Notes: generated by a model from the sequence alone, not told the origin. A stretch of 64,000 bases of DNA from Primulina eburnea (GCF_022965805.1 NC_133109.1:6921869-6985868); one strand, 5' to 3'. Positions 10,122-22,549 are shown, numbered from the stretch's first letter. Made by a program: numbers and translations.

Positions 10122-11569
10122 TGTAGTAGCCCGAATTCCAAATTGGGTAATTAACGGAGTAATTGTGATTAAGAAGGTTTAAGGTGTAATTTTGGCTATG
10201 GTCATGATCGGACGGACCGAAGAGGGTTCGGAAGCACCGAAGAGTTCGGACGATCCGAAGTGTAGTTCGGTGAATCCGATCATAGGTGTCAAGTGTTGAT
10301 CGACACGTCATTTTCCATGCATGTTCGGACGGTCCGAAGTGTATGATCGGAGGATCCGATCATGAGCTGTCAAGAGCCAATGGACACGTAGCGTTCGGAC
10401 GTTCCGAAGTGTTGTTCGGAGGATCCGAACATGGCCTATAAATAGTGCTCGGATTTCTCATTTGTGACTTGCCAATTCATGATTTTGCCTCATAGTTGAG
10501 AGGATTTGGAAGGTTTCTAGGGTTAGTTGTTGGTCGAGCGATAGCCAAGAGCTGCCAGGAGTAGTAGCGTAGCGGCGCCTGAGTTTCAAGGCAATCGACA
10601 TCAAAGGGCTGTCGACGGACGAAGGTAAACCCTAAACCTTTGGTAGTACTAGGGAGTACTGGTTTTGCTAGTCGAGCATGGTAGTATTGATTGAGTATGC
10701 TTTTGATGCGTAGGCTTGTGCTAGACCTGATTAGCGGTGTTGCGTAAGGCTAGGCTTGCTGTGATAGAGGTACGAAAGTACTATCCGAGATATCCTGGTT
10801 GAGTATACATTCATATATGTGTTGCATGAGTATTTGCTGCATTGTTATATGTCATATGATGCATGCTATTATGTCACGAGTTATGATGCATATTGCATAT
10901 CATGTTGAGCCGTATCTCCTTCGAGATAGCCTTTACTGTTGAGCTGTATCTCTTTCGAGATAAGCTATATCTTGGGGCCGCTCAGCCCTGTCTTGTGGAC
11001 GCATGGACACCGAGAGTACACAGTGGCCGACGGGTCGGGAGGGCTTCGGTGGTCCGGGACATTTTAGGTCCACGTCTGTCTTGTAGTGGATGCAGTGACC
11101 CAGAGGTTGGACCGCGCGGCACTATCCACTTGGCGCCTCTAGACTGAGCATTTTGAGATCCTTTGTTACTCCTGTTCCTTGACTACCCTGGTATCATATC
11201 ATAGCATGTGCATTTCATATAGGTTTGTATACTCATACTTTTGTACTGGGCGTTCTTATCGCTCACGTCCTCGGTTTTGTTTATTCTTGGACACCCCATT
11301 CCCACGGGGCAGGCCTCAGGTTGGATGGCTCAGGAGGAGCAGGAGGAGGACGTTGAGTAGCTGGTTGGTTTAGTTTTCAGTGTTTTCCATTTGATTCGAT
11401 ATGGTTGTACTGGATATTTCATTTTGAGTTAGTCTAGACTTCGATTTCGATTGGGTTGTATAACTATTGTTGTTGGCCATATTTCCGCTGTTATCTCTGA
11501 TTATAATTAATTAGGTTAATTGCATGCTTAGTTTTTGATTAGTAGGTGATTCTGGAACGGGTCACTACA
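10122..11569 (+). repeat. 3' LTR of G
   Basis: 1448 bp, the same length as the 5' LTR; two differences seen (near 10160 and 10214 relative to 7459 and 7513). Carries the same palindrome array and TATA box. Confidence 0.95.
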
Positions 11570-11574
11570 ATAAC

Positions 11575-13430
11575 TGACCGAACAGATGCAAAAGAAGTGA
11601 AGACATAACAAAAAAATAGAGCATTGATCCAATTTTAAAACATACTTAAGCCTTTAAAATAATACATAAGCCCACTTAATTCAAAAGCGTGATAAATGAG
11701 TTGGTTGAAAATGGTCGTGCACAAGCGGCTTATAATGGCTCGAGGGTGACATCACGATGAATAAAACTTTCATAAATAAATTTACTCGTTTGTCCAATTC
11801 AGAACTGATTGTATTAGGTCTTTTTTTGTCAAATTTTGTCTATCAAAATCCCAACCGGATTATGAATTTTTTGACTCTGATACCACTTAAATTTCAGGCC
11901 TCGTGACTGAGGCGTATAGACATCCTTCATTGTTTGATAACAATAAGTCTCGTAGCAAAACAAATAGCCAAAACCAGTCTTTTTCATACATAAATATTGT
12001 ATTTACATTGATAGCAAAAATCAAAAAATTAAATCTCATAGTTGTAGAAGTGAATACAGTGGAAGCTAATAATAAAGCTAAATGGTGCTTGATCTTCAGA
12101 TTATGCATTCCATCACTAGCCCCAAAGCATCTCTTGTTCTTAATCGTTCACTTGTTCTTCAGTCTTATTTGAGGAGAAAAATAAGGAGATGAGTGTTTTG
12201 GAGAACACTTAAAAAGTGAGGACCGATAGATTACCATAATAAGAAAATTTATACATATAGACAATTTTAAAAGTTCAATACATATATTGGACATATTTCA
12301 AAATTTAGCTTATGATATCAAAGCAGAAACAGAATCAGAATCAGAAATCGGAACAAAACAAGACATAACATATCAAATAGATCAGAGCAAAGCTCTAAAA
12401 TTCATCTCCTTGTCCATTATCGAACTGTCCGTTATATGTTACTTCTCTAAATGGTGAGGTCGGAGACATAATTTTATATCCACTGTGTGGGGGCTATAAC
12501 ACAGTTTTATATCCACTGTGTGAGGTCGGAGACATACTTAAGCCTTTAAAATAATATATAAGTCCCACTTACTCTTGATTCAAAAGTGTGAGAAATGAGT
12601 TGGTTGAAAATGGTCGTGCACAAGTGGCTTATAATGGCTCGAATGTGGTTTGATCGTGGCTCGAATTTTTTGGAACGAACATGAATAATATGTTTCTCTA
12701 TTTGATACAACTCAAGCCACCAAAAGAATTCTCAAAAGGATGAGAGTGAAAGGAACTTTTGGATTTCCATACGTCTATAAAGCAGTCAATGTGCAGAAGT
12801 TGCTGAGACATATCAAACCGTCAGATTGAGAAGAAATTCGGTAGGGAACTAAATTGTAAATAGTGGAATTTGAAATAGTAACTAAACGAAGAACAGCGGT
12901 TTTTGTTTGTTTTTTTTCCCAGAAATCTAACCGTTAGATTAACATGAAATTTGTACATCATATTTATAACGTCAATTCCTAAATTGTTAATGGTGGATAT
13001 CTGACTGGAACCTTTATATCAACACAAATCTGTTTCAAACAGTAGCCTTCAATTTGTTGCTAAAATGGTCGAAATTTTGGAGAGTCTTTGGAGGTTTTAG
13101 TGTGTGAAATCTTGAGCACCCAAAGTCACCTTGGTTTACGAAAGTGACAATTCTTGCATCATATCTTTTTAGTTGATATTTAATTCATTTAAGACACCAT
13201 GAATCTAGCTTTCTTGAGCTGAATTATCCAGTTCTTTGAGCTGATACACTTTGATTCCTTCGAGTTTGCGACATTCGAGCTCCATCAAACTAAATCTTGA
13301 ACACTTTGAGCTCGGCACTTAACTTTGTTTTGGATTGATGACTTTGAACTAATGGTTTTGAGTTTATCACTTGCGTGTTTCGCTCTTTGAAATTTCGAGT
13401 CATCACGACTGTTTTTCCTTCCAAACTTTA
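11575..13430 (-). repeat. Rest of J copy 1 plus duplicated leader and LTR (copy 2)
   Basis: 11575-11735 continues copy 1 after G. At GGCTCGAGGGTGACATCACG it jumps to a second leader (11736-11873), primer-binding-site relic (11874-11885) and LTR from 11892 (TTTCAGGCCTCG). Copy 2 continues past the point where copy 1 stops, into a region with repeated TTGAGCT/CGAGCTC phrases (13200-13330). The far end is not defined. Confidence 0.55.
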
Positions 13431-15336
13431 AGAATTATTTTTTCCATCTAATGAACTAAATTAATTTTTTTTTTTTGCAAAAATTCAGTAATAACTATTA
13501 AATATTAGTGAATAAATAATGTCATAAATTTTAATATGGTTTAATCAAGTTTAATTATTGCAACCATATATGTCTGGTTAAAAATGGATATCGTATTCAA
13601 GAAAATATATCACATTTATTAAAAGAACTTATTTTTAAATACTACATTAGGATAACAATTCTATATAAAATCCTCGATATTGAAACATTTCCATAGAAAA
13701 TTATTTAAATTTAATATTGACATATTTTGAATATCTAAATAAAATTATGCTGATTATTAGTTTTTTTAAATCCGAATAGCCTGTTTCAGTTAAAAGTTTG
13801 CTTCATATAAGCAGATTCGATTTAAATAATTTAATCTCAACAACTAATCATGGAAAAAAATTAATGAACGGAATATTAGTATAAAATTTCATTAATTTTA
13901 CATTTTGTATTGATGAATTTGAACTAGGAATTTCAATTCTATAATAATAAATACATTTGTCCGTTCGTGCAAATCCACTTAACAATATATTTCAATATAT
14001 AGTAGGTTTTTTTGTAAAATGGTCTCACGAATCTTTATCTGTGAGACAGACCAACCCTATCGAAATTCACAATAAAAAGTAATGTTCTTAGCATAAAAAA
14101 TAATATTTTTTCATGGATGACCCAAATAAGAGATATGTCTCACATATGACCCATGAGATCGTCTCACACAAGTTTTTGTCAAATTTCAAATCTCTAATAA
14201 TTATTTTTTGAGTAATTGTTGTGAATATAAAATTCTTCCCAATACAGAGTTATTTCAAATCATCTCATAAAATAATTTATCAAATCTAAATATTTTAATC
14301 CATCCAAACACAATAAAATATTGTTCACCGTATTTTTACTTTGTATTAGTGGGATTTCAATATTTAAAATAATTAACATTTTTTTTTAATTTTTTGAAGG
14401 AATCTCGTCATCATCGTCTTTGCCTTTTGCTTTTGCCCCTTTTTGGTGTTTCCCCTTTCTGCGTGTAATAATTACATTAGAAAAATGGATTCTCAGAGAA
14501 AATATATAAAACTTGGTCACATTTTTAACGTATGATGCTATTGGATAGTGCTTTAGGTTAGGACCAAAAGGGACGGCTTATGCTATAATACTATTTAAAA
14601 ATAAAATATTTTTACTTTGGAGTAAAAGTTTTTAATGCAAACTAGTGTGCTATGCATATAAGTATACACATTTTTTTATGTTATATAATTTTTTGATATT
14701 TTTAAACTTATGGCATTTTATAATTATTTTTAACTTGAGAGTAGTATGATTATTTGAAAATTTTAAAGTTTTGAGAAAGGTCAAAAATATTTTATCCGCG
14801 TATATCTAAATCAGTCTTTCATCCGAACAAAATTAATAAGCACAAGTGAGAAATTATTTTTAGTTCAAGTAAATCTAGTAATATGAATTTTCTATGTTTC
14901 CATAACGATAAAAATTTGATGTTTGAAATGTTACATAGTTAAAAAATTTAAAAAAAAATTGGTCCTACCATTGATATCGACTATATTTTTCATTAATGAA
15001 TAACAACAGTTTGGTTGTACCAAAAGCAAAAATTTGGTCTAGCATTGGTATTATAATCAAAATTATGTCAGTTTCACATGATTTTAGCTACAAACTGGAA
15101 CAATTTTTTATGTTTTACGAGGTTGTCAAAATTATTTATTTTGTTTTAAATTGGAATTTTTTATCAGTTGTAATTTGATAGCCAATGTAGACATAAAGTA
15201 ATTTTGAATATCATTATCTGATATTATAAAAAATTCGCATGAGTGATTTGGTTAATAAAATAGCTTCGGTATTATTGAAAATTTAAAATTGTAAAACAAA
15301 ATTTGATTTCATGCTTTGGATGCGAGACATGATAGT
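13431..15336. other. AT-rich intergenic DNA with one MITE
   Basis: Apart from the MITE-like element near 14010 I see no gene, LTR edge or RNA gene. Small ORFs here lack any family motif. Confidence 0.5.
14010..14177. mobile_element. MITE-like element
   Basis: Left part carries AAATGGTCTCACGAATC and the right part ATGAGATCGTCTCACACAAG, an imperfect terminal inverted repeat around GTCTCAC. Internal GTGAGAC/GTCTCAC pairs and an A/T-rich centre add to the match. I recall this type as abundant in Lamiales-type plant genomes. No coding capacity; boundaries approximate. Confidence 0.45.
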
Positions 15337-16190
15337 TGTCACGTCCTGAAAGCGGAGCGTGGGACATATATTTTTATTTAATGATCACACTAAAATATCA
15401 ATCATTATAGTAAAGTATAAATCAAATCAGTATATTTCATAAATAACTTTTACTTAAAATGAAAATTCATAAAAAAAAAAACAAAATAGAACCACAAAAG
15501 CGTTTTGCAACTTAAATAGAATTGAAATAACATGACTAAGATAAGTTATTAAATATGAAAAAATCTTATTCACCAGCTCAAAAAATAGTTTGCTCCTTTT
15601 ATTCTAACCGCTCCTTGTTCTCATTTGGGACGGAAAGTCATAGGTGAGTGTTTAGCTAAAAACTCAATAAGTGAGGGCCGGTCGTTCATAATGAATAACA
15701 AATACATATATATTTTATATGATCCGAATGATAAGCATGTCAAATACAAATCAATAGAACGGAACAAATGACACTGAAATTTATATTCTTTTCTATGATT
15801 AATTGACATGCCTGTAATTTTTAATACTCTAAGAGATGAGGCCGTGAAATGATTATAATTCCATTGTTTAGGGGCCACAATAAAATCTATCAAAGTAAAG
15901 CGAAACGGTTCATTTATTGTAACGACCATACTTTATCTCAATCTTGAGTTCTTTTTGGGATTTTCTTTTATAAACAGAATCCATCGGGGTCCTTCTCACT
16001 AATGGGCTTTCCCATATAGCACTAATTAATCATTTCAAAATGAAATGATGCGAAGGAATAATATATCGAATTGAAGGAATATGCATGTCAATTGAATTTT
16101 GGAAACATACTTTTATATATTTTAACAAAAAAAAAATAAGTCTAATTAAAAAAAAAAAGATTGAAAAAAAAATTATACATAAGACCATTT
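15337..16190 (-). repeat. Decayed solo LTR-like sequence K
   Basis: Left edge TGTCACGTCCTGAAAGCGG resembles the 3' edge of a reversed gypsy LTR. A block near 15650-15690 (AACTCAATAAGTGAGGGCC) parallels J. No primer-binding site or coding region is seen; the right edge is uncertain. Confidence 0.4.
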
Positions 16191-16299
16191 AACGAAACAA
16201 TTGTGCATTTTCAAATGAAATCAAAGAACGAAATCCAATATTTTAAAACAATAACATACAAATTTTTCTTCAAAACGTGAAGAACAAGGTTGATTCTCG

Positions 16300-16707
16300 A
16301 AAATCTTTCTTCTCTCAACCTCGAAATCTTGTGCTTCTTCGAGATTGTGCAATTATAGAGACGGTTGACTTTAAAAATCGTCGCTGTTATAGAGACGGTT
16401 GACTTTAAACCGTCGTTATTATAACGACGGTTTTTATTAAACCTGTCGCCGAATTTGAGAAGCGACGGTTTTTTAGCCACCATCGTTATTTTAACGACGG
16501 TTTGTCAAAACTCGTCGCTATTATAAAGACGGTTGAATTTAAACCGTCGTTATTATAACGACGGTTTTTCTTAAACCGTCGTCGGTTTTGATAAGCGACG
16601 GTTTTTTAACAACCGTCGCTATATTAGCGACGGGTTATCAAAACTCGTCGCTATAATGGCGACAATTTTACAAAAACCGTCGTTATGTTGACCGTTTTTT
16701 TGTAGTG
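16300..16707. mobile_element. CACTA-type transposon end with subterminal repeats
   Basis: Ends at 16707 with the complement of CACTACAAAAAAAC, a typical CACTA terminus. The preceding 400 bp is full of AACCGTC and GACGGTT repeats. A 27-bp perfect palindrome made of AAACCGTCGTTAT and its complement around a central T occurs at 16407-16433 and again at 16541-16567. Such subterminal repeats bind CACTA transposase. No matching left end or transposase gene is seen, so this is a fragment. Confidence 0.7.
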
Positions 16708-17093
16708 TGCAGTGTTCTGCCTAAGCTACTCTAGCCCTATTCTAAAAAATGTTGAGTGAAAAATGGTGTAGATTTTATGATGGACTGAGGGTTTATTAAC
16801 AAGTGAAGAGGCTATCGAGATGACACACACCATCCTCATCTTCAAATTTCTAAAAATCAATACAGATTGCGATCTAGATATTTATATTTTATTCTTAATT
16901 TCATATATATAACGATTACAATCTTCTTATCTTGTAAATTTTTTTATCTTCATACATGTCCACGAATTTGAAATTCATGCTTTCCCTAGTCAAGTTTTAA
17001 ATTCTTGGGCACAATCCAATACAAACTCAAAAATTTATCAAGTGCGTGTTGGCATATTTAAAATATGAATTTTGAAAATTTGTGAGTTTTACA
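16708..17093 (+). repeat. Fragment of the 5' LTR of gypsy C
   Basis: The block around 16994-17090 (TTGGGCACAATCCAATACAA and neighbours) reappears at about 51480-51590, downstream of C coding sequence, so the two are LTR partners. The 5' part is lost next to the CACTA end. Confidence 0.55.
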
Positions 17094-17100
17094 TTTCTCT

Positions 17101-17880
17101 GAAAATTTCGTCCTCGGAACTTAAGTTGCTTTGATTTTCGGAGATGTAAGGATACTATCTACTCATTTCATCTTTTAGTTCCCAGGTGACACAGAAATCC
17201 ATCCTAGTAAGTTGAATCAACTAAGCACTAAATTAGTGCGTACTGACAATGATTTTACAACCTAGATGTAATTCATAGGTTTCGATAGCATCATTAGTGG
17301 GTATTGCTGCTCTAAAGAGTTCTAGAAGGATTTTGGGTTTAAGCCTTAATTTTCTATTGAACTTCATAGATATAAACGAATGTGTGGAAATAGAATCAAA
17401 TAATACATACACATGTAATTTGTTGATTAGAATGATACATGTCACAACATCGATTGCTCTGTGTACCTCCTCTTGAGTCATCGCAAACACCGTGAATTAG
17501 GCTTATTCTCCTTTGGCTTGTCAGGGGTAGTTCCATTTCTTGGCCCAATTCTCTTTCTTGTAGCCACTGGTGAAACGTCCATAACTCGTTTCTTAAAAAG
17601 TACTAGAATTTTTATTTCTAAACCTCACTTAGCATTCGGCCGAACCACACAAGAATATATAAAATATTTTTGACAGCATTTTAAAAATAAGTCAACTAAC
17701 TATATTTGAAATTCGAAGGAAATAGTTCAAATCGTCAAACGTTTACCAAACCTAAACGCATTATTTGAAAAGTATAGCTCAAACTATCAACCTCTCAAAA
17801 ACCTCTCAAAACATAAATAAAATTCATAAAAAATCTTAACATAAACTTAAAATTCTAAATCATATATTTATAGTGAGAAA
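17101..17880 (-). mobile_element. Reversed Tekay-like gypsy remnant inside C
   Basis: Read on the minus strand: an LTR end finishing GGACGTTTCA at 17572, then a Gag/protease junction at 17490-17233 (VFAMTQEE-like start and a degenerate THSFIS active-site region). A chromodomain-like TWELKDEM near 17190-17160 follows, then GAGGACGAAATTTT near 17110, as before the polypurine tract. RT and most of integrase are deleted. The protease active site has lost its Asp-Thr/Ser-Gly core. Confidence 0.55.
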
Positions 17881-17976
17881 AAAGAGAGGAGAGATGAGCG
17901 AATTTTCTTTGGAGTGACCGTGAGAATTTAGGTGAGGAATATCTTTTATTTCTACTAACGTTTCTTGCAGGTACAA

Positions 17977-19032
17977 TGTCCGAAAGAAAATTGGAGAAGG
18001 AAGTAGGAGATGACGAGAACCAAGGCCTGTCTAAGTTTCAAATAGAGGCATTTTTCAGCCATTTTTCTTAGATGACGAGGGCCGAGTTGGAACCTTTGCA
18101 TGAGAGGTGGATAGGATTGAGGGAAGTGCTAGTGGCAGTAGATCTAAATCCAAAAATGTGAGTAGAGGCGAATATGAGGATGAGATGGATATGTGAAGCG
18201 AATATGAGAGCCCAAATGAGAGTTTGGGTAGGAATAAGGGTGACACAGAATTTGGGAGAGGATAAGGAGAAGTTGTACGGGGTAGGTACTATGATGGTGG
18301 CAAGGAGGATGGGAATATGGGTAGCATTAAGATGAAGATCTCGTCGTTCCATAGTAAGTCTGACCCAGAGGCTTATTTAGAATACGAGAAGCGAGTTGAG
18401 TTTGTTTTCGATTGTCACCAATACTCCGAACTCAAAAAGGTTAGGTTAGCAGTGGTCGAGTTTGTAAATTATGCACTTATTTGGTGGGATCAATTAGTGA
18501 TCACTAAGAGAAGATGCAATGAGAGACCTATAGAAACTTGGGATGAGATGAAGAGAGTCACGAGAAAGAAGTTTGTTCCCAATCACTACTATAGAGAGAT
18601 GTTTAAGAGACTACAAACTTTGAGGCAAGGAGTAAAGAGTGTCGAGGACTACAATAAAGAGGTGTAAGTATCATGATTAGGGAAAATGTGGAGGAGGATA
18701 GTGAGGCGACGAGGACACATTTTCTTTGTGATTTGAAAAGAGATATTCAAGATCAAGTGGACCTTATGCACTACTTGGATCTAGACGAGATGGTGCATAT
18801 GGCGGAGTTGGACGCACACCAAATTGGGGAGTGCATCAACGTCTTGGCAGTCCAACATTACACGTGAAGGAGGCACTGTGGTGGTCAAGCCCAAAGCAGA
18901 TATTAAGCAAGAGACACCTAAACAAGAAGTTCAAGATAAACCTGAAACTCCTATTAATCGTTTTAGAGATATCAAGTGTTTTAGGTGTCAAGGAGTTGGC
19001 CATATCGCTAGCCAATGTTCTAAAAAAGGGTA
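17977..19032 (+). pseudogene. Gag of old gypsy element C
   Basis: The leader ends TTTCTTGCAG before an ATG at 17977, and the first 300 bp is broken. The Gag domain is clear at 18317-18667: SDPEAYLEYEKRVE, IWWDQLV, RPIETWDEMKR and SVEDYNKEV, typical of CRM/Reina-type chromovirus Gag. It continues after a shift at 18667-18673 with NVEEDSEATRTHFL and ends with a zinc knuckle (CFRCQGVGHIASQC) near 18980-19020. Clade choice is from remembered motifs and is not firm. Confidence 0.75.
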
Positions 19033-19622
19033 ATGATAATGAATGTTTATGGGGATTATGAATCTCAAAGTGATGGAGATGACGATGGTGATGATGATAA
19101 GATGCCTGAGTTGGAGGATCCTGATGAGGGATATGAGGCGCTTGTAGGTGAGGCATTAGTGATTAGGCAAATCATGAGTAGCCAAGCCGAGGAGGAGGAG
19201 ACTTATCAGAGGGGGAACTTGTTCCATACTCGATGTTTTGTAAATAAAAAGGTTTGCAATGTTTTTATAGATGGAGGAAGTTGTACCAATGTAGCTAGTT
19301 GTGAGATAGTGGAGAAGTTGAATTTGCCCACTTTAAAATATCATCAACCATATAGGCTACAATGGTTGAATGACTGCGCAGAAGTGAAAGTGTAGAAGCA
19401 AGTTTTGGTGCCTTTTTTGAATGGTAAGTATGTTGGTGAGGTATAATGTGATGTGATGTCAATGCATTCTTGTCATATTTTCTTAGATAAACCTTGGCAA
19501 TACGATAGGAAAATGGCACATTATGGTTTCAAGAATAGGTATTCATTTTTCCTAAACAAAGAACCAATTATATTACTTCCCTTGTCCCCAAAACAAATAT
19601 TGGAGGACCAACTAAAGAAAAG
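19033..19622 (+). pseudogene. Protease region of gypsy C, cut by element A
   Basis: An acidic start (19060-19130) leads to HTRCFVNKKVCN and IDGGSCTNVAS, the variant aspartic-protease active site of this gypsy group. KYHQPYRLQWLNDCAEVKV follows, then a TAG at 19393-19395. Further sequence (19453-19622) matches the protease-RT spacer (PWQYDRKMAHYGFKNRYSF and LSPKQILEDQ). Element A interrupts it at 19628; a Lys/Glu-rich continuation starts at 49049. Confidence 0.75.
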
Positions 19623-19627
19623 AAAAA

Positions 19628-20586
19628 TGTTGGAAACGAAATTCCGGCGTTTGACAAAAGATTTACCAACTGAATCCAGCAACTGAATTTGACTAACTGA
19701 TCGACGTAACTGAACACGTCATCAGTCAACTGATCGCTACAACTGAAGTCTATTCCATCGTCAACTGATCTTTACCAGCTGATCTCTCAGCTGTACACGT
19801 CTTCAGTTGAAAGCGACAACCGACAAATAGTACAGATATCTGCAACTGGTAGTGGCTCGCCGTATTTCAGAATGAACAGTGTACGATTTTCAGAATATAT
19901 CGACGTGGCAATCAACGGTTAGAATATTCAAATATCTTTAATGTTACCGTTGAGAGGGAAGCCTATAAATAGTCGAAGACAGCAACTGAAGAAGGATCCG
20001 ACTCTCAGTTATTTTATCTCACTTGCTGTTACGCTGCAAAAATATCCATTCACATTCAGAAATCAAGCTCACGCTTATCAGTTATATTAGTAGTATTCTA
20101 GACTACGCTCTTGAGCTTATATAGCACTTTGTAATCAATTGATAAATTCTATAAGTTGTGCTAAGATCAGTTACGATCTGTAAAAGCGTTGTATACTAAG
20201 AGTTTCAGTATTGGCAAAGTGATAAGTCCAAACTGAAGTGGGTCATTACACCTTTTTGTATTTGATCAAAGTATTTTAGTGAATATCCTATCTGCGTGAT
20301 AGAAGGGGTGACGTAGGAGTTATTCAAGTCTCCGAACATCCAGAAACAATTTGTGGTGTTATTACTTTCAGTTATCATTTTCAGTTAGATACTCTATCTT
20401 TCAGTCAGTTAATTTGCCGCAACTGTTTGTTCAGTTTAACTAATTGTTATTGACCGACGGGATATTTTAGATTCAGTTTGTAATACAACTGAAATCAGTT
20501 TGTCGAAGAAGAATTTTAATCGAGCAGTGTTTATTCAAACCCCCCCTCTTTCTAAACACTCTTCACCCGATTCATCGATCCTTTCA
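19628..20586 (+). repeat. 5' LTR of A
   Basis: 959 bp, TGTTGGAAAC...TCCTTTCA. TATA box (TATAAAT) at 19964-19970. The 200 bp from 19665 hold at least nine CAACTG/TAACTG motifs. It differs from the 3' LTR at scattered sites, so A is older than G, H and B. Confidence 0.93.
19665..19860 (+). promoter_or_regulatory. Cluster of YAACTG (MYB-type) motifs in the A U3
   Basis: At least nine CAACTG, TAACTG or CAGTTG hexamers upstream of the TATA box. YAACKG is the known core of plant MYB binding sites, and MYB control of LTRs is known for tobacco Tto1. Binding here is inferred. Confidence 0.5.
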
Positions 20587-20588
20587 AG

Positions 20589-20600
20589 TGGTATCAGAGC
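20589..20600 (+). promoter_or_regulatory. Primer-binding site of A
   Basis: TGGTATCAGAGC two bases after the LTR. Confidence 0.95.
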
Positions 20601-20644
20601 TTGTCATATCCTTTCAAAGAATATCTATACTCAAATCGCTCACT

Positions 20645-22549
20645 ATGTCTTCATTCAACAAGATTCCTATGTTCTCCAGAGAAGATTTAGACGATTGGAA
20701 AATAAGGATGCAGGCTCATCTAGCTGCACAGGATGATGACATGTGGTACGTTATAACTGACGGACCCATGAAGATTATGAAAGCCAACACAACAGTTGCA
20801 ATCACAGATGGGGCACCTCACCGTATTTAAAAGCCCAGAGATGAATGGACTGCTGAAGACAAGAGAAAAGCAAATTTGGATAATGTAGCAAAAGACATAT
20901 TGTACAAAACATTGGACAAAGTGACGTTCAGTAAAATCAAGATGTGCAAAACAACCAAAGAGATTTGAGAGAAATTAATCCAGCTTTGCGAAGGCAATGA
21001 ACAAACCAAAGAAAACAAGCTATCTGTTGCTGTACAAAAGTTCGATAACATCATAATGAAAATTGGAGAAACAATGCATGAATATGATGAAAGAACCAGC
21101 TGCATCATCAACGAACTGAATGCACTTGGAAAAGTGTATACCAATAAAGAAGTAGCATTGAAGGTTATCAGAGGTCTTCCCAAAGAATGGGATGTGAAAA
21201 CCATGGCTATGAGGGAGTCTAAAGATCTGAACAAAGTTGAACTCCATGATCTGTTCGCTGACTTAAAAGCATATGAGTTTGAACTGCAAACTCGAGAAGG
21301 AGAACCATCTACCCCAGCAGCAACTACTGCCTTAGCTGCTGTAAGATCAGAACCAACTGGTTCAGTTGAGAAAGCTGCAGATCAATTAAGCAATGACGAC
21401 ATGTCATTGTTCATCAGAAAATTCGGAAGATTCATGAGGAAGAATCAAGGGAATATTCAGAAGCAGTACCAAAGAAACAATCCCAGAGAAGAGTCCAATG
21501 CATGCTACAACTGTGGCAAACCTGGTCATTTTATTGCTGACTGTCCCAAGCCTAAAAAGGATAGTCAAGTTTCAACTGAAAGAAAGAAGAAAGTGTATGA
21601 GCATAAGAGGAGATCTAAGGACGATAAGAAGCCTTACAGAAAGAAGCATGAAGTACTCCTAGCTGAGGATAGCAAAGCCAAATGGACAGAGACTGACAGC
21701 GAAGAGTCAGAATCAGAAACCTCTTGTAGCTCTAGTGAAGATGAGGAAGAAGTGAAGTGCTTGATGGCTGATGACACAGAAGTTCAATCAAGCAGCCAAC
21801 AGCTATTTGACTTCAGCTCAACTGATTTCACAAGAGAGGAACTTATTTCGACTCTTCATGACATGGTTAGTGAATATCAAAAGCTTGCCTTATCATTTGA
21901 AAAGGTCAGAGTAGAGCAAACTGATCCCTCTGACAATAAGACAACAACTGATGTATCAGTTGAGATGTTGAGTCTAAAAAGAGAGATTGCCTAACTCAAT
22001 ACTGAAAGGAGCAAGAATCAATTAATGATTCAAAAATTAATGCTTGAAAATACAAAGCAAACTGAGCTCATTCAAGCTTGGAATAAATCATCCGTTGCAT
22101 TGACTGATATATAGAATTCTCAGAAATCATTTACTGATAAAACTGGCTTAGGGTTCAGTAACCAGGATGAAATACCTTCCAAAGATATTCAACCAAAACT
22201 GAATATGGACAAAGGGAAATATATTCACTTTGTCAAATCAGTTATGATACAAGAACAAGCTGAGCCGAGTAAACTGATTGAACAGCCAACTCACAATATG
22301 TGCAAGGGCAAAAGATGTGGTATTGGTTATAGCCCAAGAGTTTTGACTGACTCACGAAGTCAGCCACCAAAATTTTTCAGCAAAATTTATTCAAATGGCT
22401 ATTCAAACTACTATAACAGCAAGCCAGTTCAGAAAAGATACTGGCTGAACAATCAGTCGAAAAAGGGCAAATCACATGTTATATCTTATGCACACCATAC
22501 ATCACACACACACAGACCGGGAAAGACAATTTGGAATACAGCAACTTGA
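20645..22549 (+). pseudogene. Gag of element A, with stops
   Basis: Starts MSSFNKIPMFSRED, first ATG after the primer-binding site. The N-terminal SIRE Gag domain includes DDWKIRMQAHLAAQDDDMWY. Stops interrupt at 20828 (TAA), 20966 (TGA at a Trp position), 21992 (TAA) and 22112 (TAG), all in one frame. The longest open part (21056-21994) contains GLPKEWDVKTMAMRE, a zinc knuckle (CYNCGKPGHFIADC), a basic region and an acidic Ser/Glu tail. The frame then runs to a TGA at 22547; pol is in another frame after about 22640, so a frameshift lies between. Confidence 0.85.

Larger units (their letters stand above)
7421..11569 (+). mobile_element. Element G: intact gag-only gypsy retrotransposon (TR-GAG type)
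   Basis: Length 4149 bp, flanked by the 5-bp duplication ATAAC (7416-7420 and 11570-11574). Two 1448-bp LTRs bounded TG...CA, a primer-binding site, one intact gag ORF and a polypurine tract are present. Protease, RT, RNase H and integrase are absent, with only about 100 bp between gag and the tract. This is the architecture described as terminal-repeat retrotransposons with a GAG domain. By eye I see only two substitutions between the LTRs, so the insertion is very recent. Pol must come from another element. Confidence 0.93.

Noticed and set aside
14996..15178. 60-codon ORF in AT-rich DNA
   Set aside because: Low complexity (Ile/Phe/Lys/Asn) translation, no homologous copy or motif in the window.
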